From Nectonema munidae (Eukaryota > Nematomorpha > Nectonematoida > Nectonematidae): DNA of 64,000 nucleotides. Below the pieces are notes generated by a model. It searched no databases. It worked only from the letters and a program-made list of their open reading frames with translations, and was not told the DNA's origin. Positions 34,601 through 46,600 of this stretch are shown in pieces. The stretch's first letter is position 1, and every line of letters begins with the position of its first letter. Location of the stretch: the NCBI GenBank assembly GCA_030549495.1, contig JAUIRK010000898.1:434001-498000 (forward strand). The letters are read 5' to 3'. The position numbers and the translations under genes are program-made.

Positions 34601-37600
34601 CTGTTTAGGCTCAAAATATTTTGGCTTATAAAGCATCTTAGAGAAAGTTCATGAATCAAAAGTCGATGGTAAATTATTATGGTAAAATTAAATCCGAGGT
34701 TCAAAAACACGGAAGAGGAGGAAAACACTGAGAAAGTAACATATATAATTTCAATTGGTAGATAAAAGCATAAAAATGTAACAAAAAACCAGATATAAAC
34801 TTGAAAAAATGATCATTTTTTTAAACATTTAATTAACCCATAAAATATAAAAAAAGAAACAAACCTTCATAAAGAGAAACAAAATTCAGAGTTTGTTCTG
34901 TAGCTTTATGAGCTGAAGAAACTTTAACTATTGTTTCTATTCCAAATTGTTGAAGTTTATTGGATACTTTTTCGCAATGAGCTTTATCGGAAATGGAACC
35001 CATCAAAATCACAACTCTACCATTGCATTTCATTTCAATACTCTGTGATTAGAAAAAACGACAGAAAAAAATTAATATTTTTAATTAATTTATTACAAAT
35101 GCCTTCTCTACAATTCATGAGTAAATGATGTGAATTCCATCTAGAGCTAGTAATAAAGTATTTATTAGAGCAGGGTTATTCAAACTGTGGGTCGCGGAAA
35201 AGGAAATTGGTTCGTAAAAAAGCTATTTACTTACTATAACATTTTACAGCTACCTACTTGTGTGAACTGCCATTTTCCACATTAACTCAATTAAAAGCCA
35301 GGCTCAGAAACAGCAACAACGCTGTACCTAATATGTGTGTAACACGCTCTTTTTCTATTTGCTACCGGCTTATGAACAAACAAGCACTTCCATCTTATTA
35401 AATGTTCTTTTTTTAATATTTGAAAAGCAATATTTTACTAATACAATGCGCAAATGCTGAATTTAAAAAGAGAATTTGTCTTTGTTTTATTAAGGGTAAG
35501 GATAATGGATCGCTTAGTTTAGATCTTTTATATCAGATCGCTGTAGGTTACAGTAAAACAAGTTTGAAAAACACCGTGTTAGGGACTTGTATCCACGAAA
35601 CAAAGTTTTCGCACCACCCACAAAAACCCACATTTAAATTTACCTGTGGCCAAACTCACATGCCCAATAAGATCACAAAAGGAACACCAAACAAACACAC
35701 AATCAATCGGCCAACAAACGGTTGTTGAAATATAAAGCATTCAAAACAAAAAATTTATTAGAATATTAAAAAAACCTGGCATTATGATATCCAAAATCGT
35801 GCTGCATCCAATAAAAAGGCATGCTTTTAGGTGCATCAGTGTCAGTGTTGTGCGGTAAGTTGACTTTACATACTTTAATTTTGAGGATGTTTATTAACAA
35901 ACATAAGTAGTATCAAAGATTAATAATGCCATACCAGCAGCAAATTTCTTGAATTCTCAGTTCAGGTAAAAAACAATAAAGTTTCAAAAGTTATTTTCTC
36001 TATGATTTCTGAAAAATGTTTATTTCGTACATAACTTTTTTTAGGAAAATCGAGATTAATACTTGCAGTAATTGTAGAGCAAAATTCTTTTAAAAATTAA
36101 AAATGAGAAAATCTTTTTTTAATTGTTAATAAAAGTTTTCTTCGAAATCCTTACATTAGTCCATTAAAATCGCAAATAAGTTTACCTTTTCGGTTTTAAA
36201 TTTAATTCATTCATATGAGATGCAATGTCAACTGAAAATGCAAAGTTTTGATAGTCAGATACGATTACAGATCAATGGATACGTTTTATTTTTAAGTAAG
36301 ACTACCACAACTTAGTCATCTTACGGTGTTTAAAAAGGCAAGTCTAAAAATTCTGAATCAACATCTTCAAGAAAAGTTTGAAACTGACAATGACTGAAGT
36401 TTACAACAGAAACCACTGTTTTCAGCACACAAGAAAGACCTTATTCTTTTCCATCTAAAGTTTGTTAATGTAAAAGGCAGTGAAAAATTGCACTTGGAAT
36501 TTCCAAATCTTCCAATTTAGTTTTAATCTGCCCAACTAACCCCTTTAAATACCAGCCATATTTTCCCCTCTATCAACCGTAACACCTCATAATTGATTCT
36601 ATTGAAGGTTTTGCAAAATTTCCCTAACTTCTATAAAAATGTCTTTTCCAGTCGTTGTATCATGCATGATACAGACTGACACTAACTCTTGTATTATCTG
36701 AAAGTCAGAATTAATACCACGAATAAAAAAGAACAAAAAAATTGGACAAAACATCCTAAAGAGCAAAAAATTAAAAACCAAAAATTTGATGTATTTTTCT
36801 TTGGTACTCAATGAATCAACTCATTTCTCGAGTACCTCAAAACTCCTTGATTTTATTCGTCGTGTTACTTCTGAGTTTGAAATAAAAGAAGAGTAAATCT
36901 AAGAAAAGAAAGTATATAAATGTAAAAATTCAAGAATGAGAACATATACCTCTGTGTACACTGTATTTATACTTAAAAAATTTAACATCTCCGTTTGCTT
37001 ATCATAAAATTAGTGGATGTGTTAAATCGTTGAATTAAGTCATTTTGAAGTTTTCCCCGTGTATGTGACCAATTTGCTACATTGAGGATACATAAAAAGT
37101 AGAAATGAAAAAAATATATATTTTGTAAGGTCTATTTATGCAAGTCAAAATTTTGCTTTGGTGACACTTGGTGTATAAGATGAAGGTTAGAAAGGCTTGG
37201 TAAGAGCTAAAAAGTTTCAGAATTAGTGTTGGTATTTACCTCTAATTGATTGTAAGTCCATTCAAACTTTTTACAAATATTCTTTAGATCAGTTTCAGAA
37301 GCTTGACTATTTAAGTCTCGATAAACTTGTTTGTCAACCATCAGTCGTTTGTCACCATGAGGCCACAACCGCCAAGAATCGCTATCTATAACATCTGCCA
37401 AAATGATTTCGCCTGAAAATGAAATTTATTAATAAAAAATTTTCATATTGGGGTGTAATGTTTGTTATAAACATATAAGAGTGAGAAAACAAAAGAGAAT
37501 AAATGTTATAAGAAAAAGGTATACATTTATATAGAATTATAGTTGAATACTTTCATTTGCGTAATGAAATAAGCGCGATTAGAAATTCAAATCAAGGTGG

Positions 37601-40600
37601 ACAATTTGAAGGAATGCATTATTTTGCTTATTTGCGTTAAGAAATAAAGCTAATTTGAATGGGAGCACCGCTGCGGAATCTTGGTACTAAACACAAACAC
37701 ATGACACTTTGTGTGAAGGAAAAAAGTTCAGGAAGTAAATTGTAAATATTTTAGATATATTCAATCATTTTTTCCACCTGATAAAAATTTAAACAAGTGT
37801 AAGTGGAAATCCATTCTTAAGTCAACTAAAACATTAAAAACATATGTTACAAATTTTAGGAATAAATTAATAAAATTAATACGGTATTGTCTCCAACTTT
37901 AAAATTAAATATATAGTATTGATTAAAAGCATAAAACTTGGAATAAAAATGACTTAATATACAAGTTACCAGTTTCACAAGCCACACCAAACTCAATTTT
38001 CATATCAATTAAAACACACCCTTTCGAGAACCAAAGCTTTTCAAGAACTTCAAAAATGCAAATGGACATAAGAGACATCACATGAACTTCATCTCGATCG
38101 ATCGTCAAAGTGTCTTTGGCAAAACGCATTTTTGAAGCCAAAATTTGTTCCAAACTCCATTGTGGATCTCCTAAAGCATCGTCCTAAGTAAAAAACAATT
38201 TTAGTAAAGATCAAAACTTTAATGATAGAGACTACAAAATTATAAATATGTTATATCTTTAATTATCGTTTTATCTTTACCTTTTATCTCAGTTTGCTAC
38301 TTTATCTTTCCAACCTTAGTGACTTTAATGGTGTTTTATCTAGCATCTTAAAGTTTGCTAAGGTTATGCCGTGTCTTAAAGGCAACAAATCTGCAAATGC
38401 CATCAATAACGATAAGCAAATTTATATTTTGTCTAATAAATCTTTGGAAAGATTAAGTTCGTTACTAAATTTAAACTTTTAAACAACAATTAATTTGCTT
38501 ATACTCAAGGTTAAAAGCGCTGAATCTGACCTTCTTAATTTCATACGCTCTATCTTAAGTTTTAATTATTCTACAACACCACTATGTATATTTCTTGACT
38601 TCTCTAAGGCATTTGATTCCATTATTCATAGAAATTGCGTGAATCAGTGGCGTATGCTAAGGCTAAGATGTGGTGCGTAAGTTAAAAAATTTGCCAAAAA
38701 TCAAATGACAAAATTTTTGTTGTATAACAAAGTAAAAATTTATTTATAAGCGGCATTCTTCTCGCATGTAACAAAAATCGTGCCAAGACTAAACAATCTT
38801 ATTTCTTCAGTTCGATACGAAGCTTTTCACTCCTAGCACCATCTGAAATATTACTTCTGTAAACATCTAGGTGAGCTACTTTCCATTTACTTTTTGGTTA
38901 TAACTACTCTAACCTCAGGACCAGCAATTTCTTCTTTTTGTAGTGTTTTCTTAAATTTTTATTTTGTTCTAAATAAATTCTATTCTAATTCGATTTCAAA
39001 TATAGTAGACTGTAGAGGTAGCATGAACAATTCAATAGAACATAGAATAGGGCTAGCTTGAGAGAAATTTAAGCAGTATTTTGTATATTAGTACTTATTC
39101 TATTCAATTATACAAAAGTTGTATTAAATCTAGTTTGGCATTCAATGGTCAGCGGTGGGCCTTGAGAGAAGCCGAGAGTAGGCTAAATGCCACCATTGAG
39201 ACAAGAATGTTGAAAATAATAAGTAGTAAGGTGAGTTTAAAATTTATAATGAGAAGAGTTTGGCTCTTGAAAAATCAAAAAATGAGACGGTTCTGTGATG
39301 TAAATAAAAGGTCAAAAAATGAGTAGTTTATTAGGAGTACCCTAAAGGCAATCAACAAGAAATACACAAAATAACTTGAAAAGACGTAGTTGAAAACGAA
39401 ATGAGAATGCGGTGTTTGAAACTAGGGAAAGAGCAAAATATGGAAAATGGGACATGAAGTAAACGATGTATTTATTTTCCATAGTTGTTTTATCAACCGG
39501 CTAGATTTCAGCTTGCTGGGATTTTCTAATTTAATATTTCCAAAAACAAGTGAAACGTAAAAAAGTTAATATTAAATATTCAAAACTTGTCAAATAAATT
39601 ATTTCATGAAATATCTATCAAATAAGAAAACATAATTATTAGCGCTAAAAATAGAAGAGAGAAATGGTAGAAAACTTTACAAGTATCAAAATATTTAATT
39701 AATTTGTTTAAATTGTCAAGTCATTAATATCTTTAAAAAAATTCTTTAGCTTTGAATAGAATAATTGAACTCGTGAATGAAAAACCCCTAAACCAACATC
39801 GCATTAGATCTCCCCACTAGAAGCATAAAATGGGTTTTTTTAATAAAAGGCGTTTTTTAATTAACTCCAAAATATTATTCTAATTAATTAAACTGAATCC
39901 AAATTGATGCATATATATCATAAAATTAATAAATTCGCGATTTTGATTGTTTTAAATTGTTAGCCTGTTTTTCCTGCAACTTTGATATGTGGGCCACAAA
40001 ACCAGAGATTGAGGGCCGCATAGGATTCTCAGGGTGGCGGTTGAGAACCCCTGCTATAAACGAATGAGATTTTTTTATCATACCGAAATAAGATGCTAAA
40101 AATACATGCAAATGGTGGGGAAGCAAATTTATCTAAGAAGGGAATCTTGCACTACTATAAAATAGGAGGCTATGGCTGGAGTCCTACCTGATGATCACAG
40201 CTTGATGCACACAACAAATTAATACGGGCATCTATTCAAGGTTTACGCCTCATACCTAGAATATGTCACTGTTATATACAAGGTTGTAAAGAAGAAAATT
40301 TATTTTTACAAATATATAGAAAAATATTAAGTAAATGGAAAGTAAAATATGTTTATGTTTAAGATGTCACTAAATCGAGTTATAGTTTCAAACAATACAG
40401 TTCATATTTTGGTATAGTATTTTCTCGATATAAATGAAGGTGAGATCAGAAAGCCAAACAGGCCGCTTTTATGATCAACCCGTTAACGACTAGAATAATG
40501 AGACGATATCTACGGAAAAGCAGATGATTTTATTTTTAAGTCGACATATGTCCGATGTGGTCGAAAACCGGTTAAAGTGTAATTTGTTTTTTAATCATTA

Positions 40601-43600
40601 TCATCCAGTTATAATAAAGGATGCCCCTCCCTCTTATTTTTTTTTAGATACGTCACTGATAATATATTTATAAATGTAGACAAAATGACTATTTTTTTTA
40701 CAATAAATGATGAAAAATGAACATTAATCTATATATTGGGTTAGAGACTTTTTGGCGCGGCCTTTTGAGCGGCTGTGCCAAAAAGTCCCATTCTCATGAA
40801 AATTAAACCGAACAAAGTAAGCAAACTATTTGGAAATAATTTACACTTAAAATTTAATTCATTTTCGAGGTAAATTGAGCACTACGATATATTATATATA
40901 ATGTACTTTGTAAAAAGTTTCCAATTTTGCAGGATAAAAAGTGAAGCCTTCTTGAACTTCAGGATTTCTTTTAAGGAAGGAGCCTGTTGCGGTTCTTCTG
41001 ATGACCCACTCAATTGGAATCATTTCACACTTTATGCAGCGAAAACTTTCTTCACTTTCTTTCTTTATGAAATGTGTAGGAATTCCTTTGATCAAAAAAG
41101 AATGAATGAAAAACTAATGTATTATTTGTTTTCAATAAATCCCACTATTTAGTATGGCGCACGCCAATTACAACATATCATATAACTGATATTTATCCAG
41201 CTTCAGATGTTATACAAATTTATTTAGGCTTGAATCAAAGATTTGATTAGTATTAAAATTTTGATTTTGAAATAATATTTCAATAGATTTTCACTAAAAA
41301 AAATTAAAATTAGCAAGTTCAGTTAATCTGGACTCAGCAAAAAACATCCCGAATTTGTAATCTGAAAAAAGTCTCTTTTATTAGAAATGAAGTTGAAGCA
41401 AAAATACGAAAATGACCAGAATAGGAGTCAACTGTTTTCAGAATACGGGACTCTGTTTAAAAGTGCTCAAAATTGTGAATGTGTTAATTAAAACATGATT
41501 TATCTTTCCCTCTGGTTTTTGTTCAACAAATTGAGACAAGCTTAATTGATAAGTTAAGCAGTGTTTTTTGATTTTTATAAATTGAAATTCCATATATTTA
41601 AAATATCAGCATGACTGATTTAGTATAAAAACATATATTTTATGTAAAATTTGAAGGTATATTTTATTAGATATATTTTTGATCAATTAAAATTTTGATT
41701 GACATTTTCTAAAAAGTAGCCATGATTATTGAAAAAATTAAATATATAAAGTGTTAGGCGTTCCAAACTGTATATAATTATAAATTTTCAAGGTATTATA
41801 TAATATAGATCCTAAGTTATAAGGTTAAGTACAGATAATGTCAAAATTTTGATGAAAATTTTTAATTTTGATTGACAGTTTTGGACATGAAAAGGTCATT
41901 CAACTACCATGAAAATGGTTTCAAAAGATGCAGCTAGCGATTTTAGGAAAAGTCACAAAATTTGAAGGGATATGATTCAGCTAATTTTCTACAATTAATT
42001 TTTAAGTAAAAACGTTTTACGCCCCACAGTTAACTAAGTTAACCTTTTGATTTACATCTTTGTTAATATTAAAGAACATAGAGAATAAGATACTTAGTTT
42101 CATTACCTTGATTAAAATTATAAATAAAAAAGAACTTTCAAAAATATTTTCAAAATGATAAAAACAAGTATTCAACATTTGCTTTAGTTCCTTATTCTAA
42201 GTTTTTTATAAATTTAAACACCTAATTTAACAAATAATCAAATAAATGGACAAAATAACAACATATAAGAATGCTTATGTCCAAGCTTTGTAAAAATGCC
42301 GGTTTTATGCAGAGTTGCAAAGACGGAGTCGAAGATTTAAAGGAGTCAGTAAATATAAAAATTTAGGATGAGCTATAGTAAAATATATAATTTTAGATAA
42401 AAATATTATAAATTAATATCGTCTTCATCTTTGAGGACGAGTTCTATCATTCTTTGCTCACGGCCATGAAGTCATTCTCTACTTCTTTTCCCTGAACTGG
42501 TTATTCTGGTGCTTTTTAAAGACAGTTTTTTTGTGTAGCACTTTGAATCGAAATCTCTAGTTTTATAGTTTTATCGTATTGATCGTTCTGAGTAGTGGAT
42601 CGATTGAAAACACAGGAGGCATGGACAAAAATGATAAAAATCCCTCCTAGTAGACATATTTATCAGTAAAATAGGTAAAAAAAATTATCGTCAAAAAATG
42701 TATAACACCATAAAATTTTTTTACAGATTTTTTCTACAGAAAAACACAAAACTGCGTAAAAATATATTATTTTTTTGATTGGCAGTTTTTACCTAAATGG
42801 ATCACCCAAATAACGAAAAATTTAGATTTTATTCGGAGGAGCAGAGATTAAAGCTCACGCTTCTCTTTCCATCAGTGATTGATCAGGTTAAAATTATCCT
42901 CCCGTATATTGTTCGTTAGCGTTGATTTAATGTTCAGACATGTCTCAATTCTCGAGGCATAAACAATTCTGAATTCCTAACAAATAATTGACTCCAGTCA
43001 GTAATAACTTAAATGATTTACCCATTTGATTAAGAAGTTCGAAAATTTTGCAAGTCGTGGCATTTGAAATTTTAGCCTTTCCGAGCATTTCATCACATTT
43101 TTGAGCGTTATTAGCAGTAATGCGATTTTTAGAAACAAGTAAGACTTCATTTCTATTTTCCGGGCATTGAATTACTTTCTTAGTTTTTCCTTCTGCCAAT
43201 AGTATATCCTGCAAAAATATTTTTAAAAAAGTTTTTAACATTTTAAATAATATAACTACCGAATAATTTGTTTTAAATTTCTCTAAAGATGGGTCAATAT
43301 ACAAAATAGAAATAAGGGCTGACATTAATTTTTAATCTAATATATATATTTTACAATAAGCTTGTAAAACTACGTTTTCATGAAAGCTCTAAAAATTTAA
43401 GAGAATTCGTGAAATCACGGTTTAACTTAGGAATTTGATGAACTCACTAGTGTCCCGTGAATTACCTCGCAATTTATTGTAATTACTGAAATGACGCTCT
43501 AGTTATTTCCTGAAATGCCTATGAATTACATAAAATTTCAAGTGATTTTTATGAATTTAATCAAGTAGACAGTGATTTCAATAAGTTTCGTGAATATTTT

Positions 43601-46600
43601 AACAATTTCAAAAATCCCTAGTTCTACAGCTTTACTGTAACATATACACATAAGGGCGCATTATCTGTTCTATTTAATTTTTTAAGATGTCTGTGCATTT
43701 GTTAAAAGATAACATTTCAAAAACAATCATCTTAAATTTTTATTTTATTACTTTTTAGCTAATTATTATCAATATAAATTATTTAAAAAGACAAAACGAT
43801 TGCAATAAAGTGATAACTTTTATTGTTATAACGTTTATTTATTTTTTCTTTCATTTTCTGCAACTTTTAATATATTTTGAAATGTTTTTCGCTCTTTAAA
43901 GACGCAAAGTGAGGAGCTAATTTTACGGTTCTTTTTCAGGATCATTACTAGGTAAATAATAAGATGTTTTTATTTAATCATAAAAATAAAAAATTATTTT
44001 TATTATAAATTTGCTCTCTTATTACAGGTAGAGAATGCCCATCTTAACAAAATTAAAGGAATTCATCATTACAGAATGGGAGGGGGGGGGGGGGGGCAAA
44101 TAGACCTCCCAAAATAAATTTGAATTACCTCTGTACTAAAATAAATAACGATTGTAAGAAAAAACTTGACAAATGATTTTTGGAAAAAAAAGATTTTTAT
44201 CAATTTGATTGACACTTTCACCCATCTTACACTGTAATGACCAAAAAGAAGTACAGAAATAAAAAACATGGACGATATTGTATTAAAAATTATTTTAAAT
44301 TAGAGAGATATTTTTAATCAGAATTTTATCCTCAATCAAAATTTTAATAGTGATTTTCAATCAAAAGTAAATTTTTTGAAAAAATAGAGTTTTTTCAGAA
44401 TTTGTTTTTCTAAAATGCAAAAATTGATTGATTATTCCACACATTCTTGCACCCTAATTGGGAAACTAAGCCCTGAAATAAAGTGAGCATTGTAATAAAA
44501 AAATATAGTTTATTTAAAATATGGAACTATGTTTATGAGATCATTTTCAATATAAAAAGTACTTATACGAGTCATGGCCACAAACATTAGTTCTATGCAT
44601 TATTTGTCTTGGTGGCAAATTCTTCTTTTGTTGGGAAATTCCCATCATGAATGATATCTTAACTCACAACAAAAAGAATTTTTTATTTTCACTGTTAGCA
44701 CCATTGAAATCTTGAAAGTCGTTCTGCATGTTTTCTAAGAGGCCGATCAGGTGATCTCTAATGTCTGTCTTGATGTGATAATATCTTTAGAATTTGGCGT
44801 ATAAAAAATGTCATCCAAAGTAGGAAATTATGCAAAATTCCCATTCCCACACATTGATCCAAAGTTGTAGTTTCACACAAAAGGAAGCGTTGCTTACCCG
44901 AAGTTAAAAAATATCTTGACAGTGAAGAAGAAACTCTTCCTTGTGAATCAAAAATCGTTAAACCTTTATTTTATTATTAAATATTTCAATTATCAATTCT
45001 CAAAATTTTTTAGAAATGTGAATCGAATTTGACCATTTTTTTCTTCGTTATGAAAGACGAATAAAATAAAGTATTCCTTAGAAAATAAATGTGTTCAATA
45101 ATTTGCAAATTGATAAATATATTATATACTTGTTTGTTATTCAAATTTAAAGCCATTTTACTCGACTGTAGTATATTTAATCAAAAAAATTAAAAATCGA
45201 AATTTTCTAAAAAATGTGATAATAAAAAATATCAATTTTTTTGTTATTTTAGTTTATAAATTCCAGTATATAGAAGATTTTATGTGGTCATTTTTATACC
45301 TCTATACGTGCTTGGGGAGAAATCCACTAAATTACAGAAGAAGAAGAAAACTAACGCCTAAATGATTACAGATAAACGTAATTTAATGTCCATCTCTAAA
45401 ACTACCACCTGTCTATAACAAATAATTTAATTTCTCAAAATTATCCTAATTGTGATACATTACCAAAATAAGAAGCTTGACAGAAAAGATTATTTTTTCT
45501 TTTGAGGATCTCTTAATAAAGTTTGATGTTTAATTGTATCTTTCAAAAAATATTATGCTTCATATAGGAAACACGATTTAGTTTGTTTAGATGCAAGGTG
45601 TAACAATGCATAGATCATTATTATTGATGCTTAATTGGGTATAAGGAAGAACTTTTTAAAAATAAATTTTAATATAAAGAAACTTACGCGATTCATAGGT
45701 TTAACCCAAAATAATATTTCTGTTTTTAAAATAGGCCAGTAATAATGCTTCATGCATATATTTGAAATTATCTCAATGAATAAATAGATTTAAGGAAAAA
45801 CATTTTTAAAATATTCTAAAACTATAGGGGGTGTTTTCATCGAAAAGGCACAATTGGGCCATTTGTATCAAAAAATGAGGAGGATTGATATAAAATTGAA
45901 CCTAAGACCTGTATTTATCGAATACAGCATATAACGAGCGTAAATAATGTTGCTCAAGTTTTTTAAGTTTTTAAAATGTGCCCCCTATCAACTTTTTTTC
46001 TGGCTACGCCATTGCTTCTCTCTAATTTGTATTTAGAGTTAAATTTAAAATAATTCTATTTTATCTCATTAGAAACTAGTTTAGCGAAATATAAGTTCAA
46101 TATTTTTAGAATCTTTTTTCATGATACCAAAGTTCAGCTATTCAAATTAATCAAAAATTTTTGGTAAAAATTTAGTTCCATCAATACACCAAACATTTTG
46201 CAAAAATGAAAATTTGTTTTTAAATGAGAGAAAAATAGTTTTCATTCTTTACAATTTTATTTCAATGAATATTGTCAGACTCGCGTCAAAAATTTTTTTC
46301 AACAAAGGTCACTTAATCTTTATCAATACGGTTGTTATATTTTATAACATTTGAAAAATTTTATTTTTTCAAGTCAAGAAATTTTTTTTCAATAGCTATT
46401 TTGGAATGAATATTTTGACTAGCTATTCAGTTTAAAAGCAAAAATACTCAATTTGTTTAATATTTGAGCAGAGATATTTTTTATAATGTTTGATTGTTAA
46501 ATTTAAAGTAAGTAATTTTAAGTAAGTTACACTGTACATAATTAATTAAATCTTTTTTTTTAAGAAAATTTGTTGATTGGTTGGTTTGTTGGTTGGAGAT

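Noticed and set aside
35420-35728. 102-codon host protein
   Set aside because: No family signature and located in a PAICS intron beside a hAT end; probably chance or transposon-derived.
35171-40053. One hAT element from the CAGGGTT end to the reversed CAGGGGTT end
   Set aside because: Two PAICS exons lie between the ends and the flanking bases do not match, so they are separate relics.
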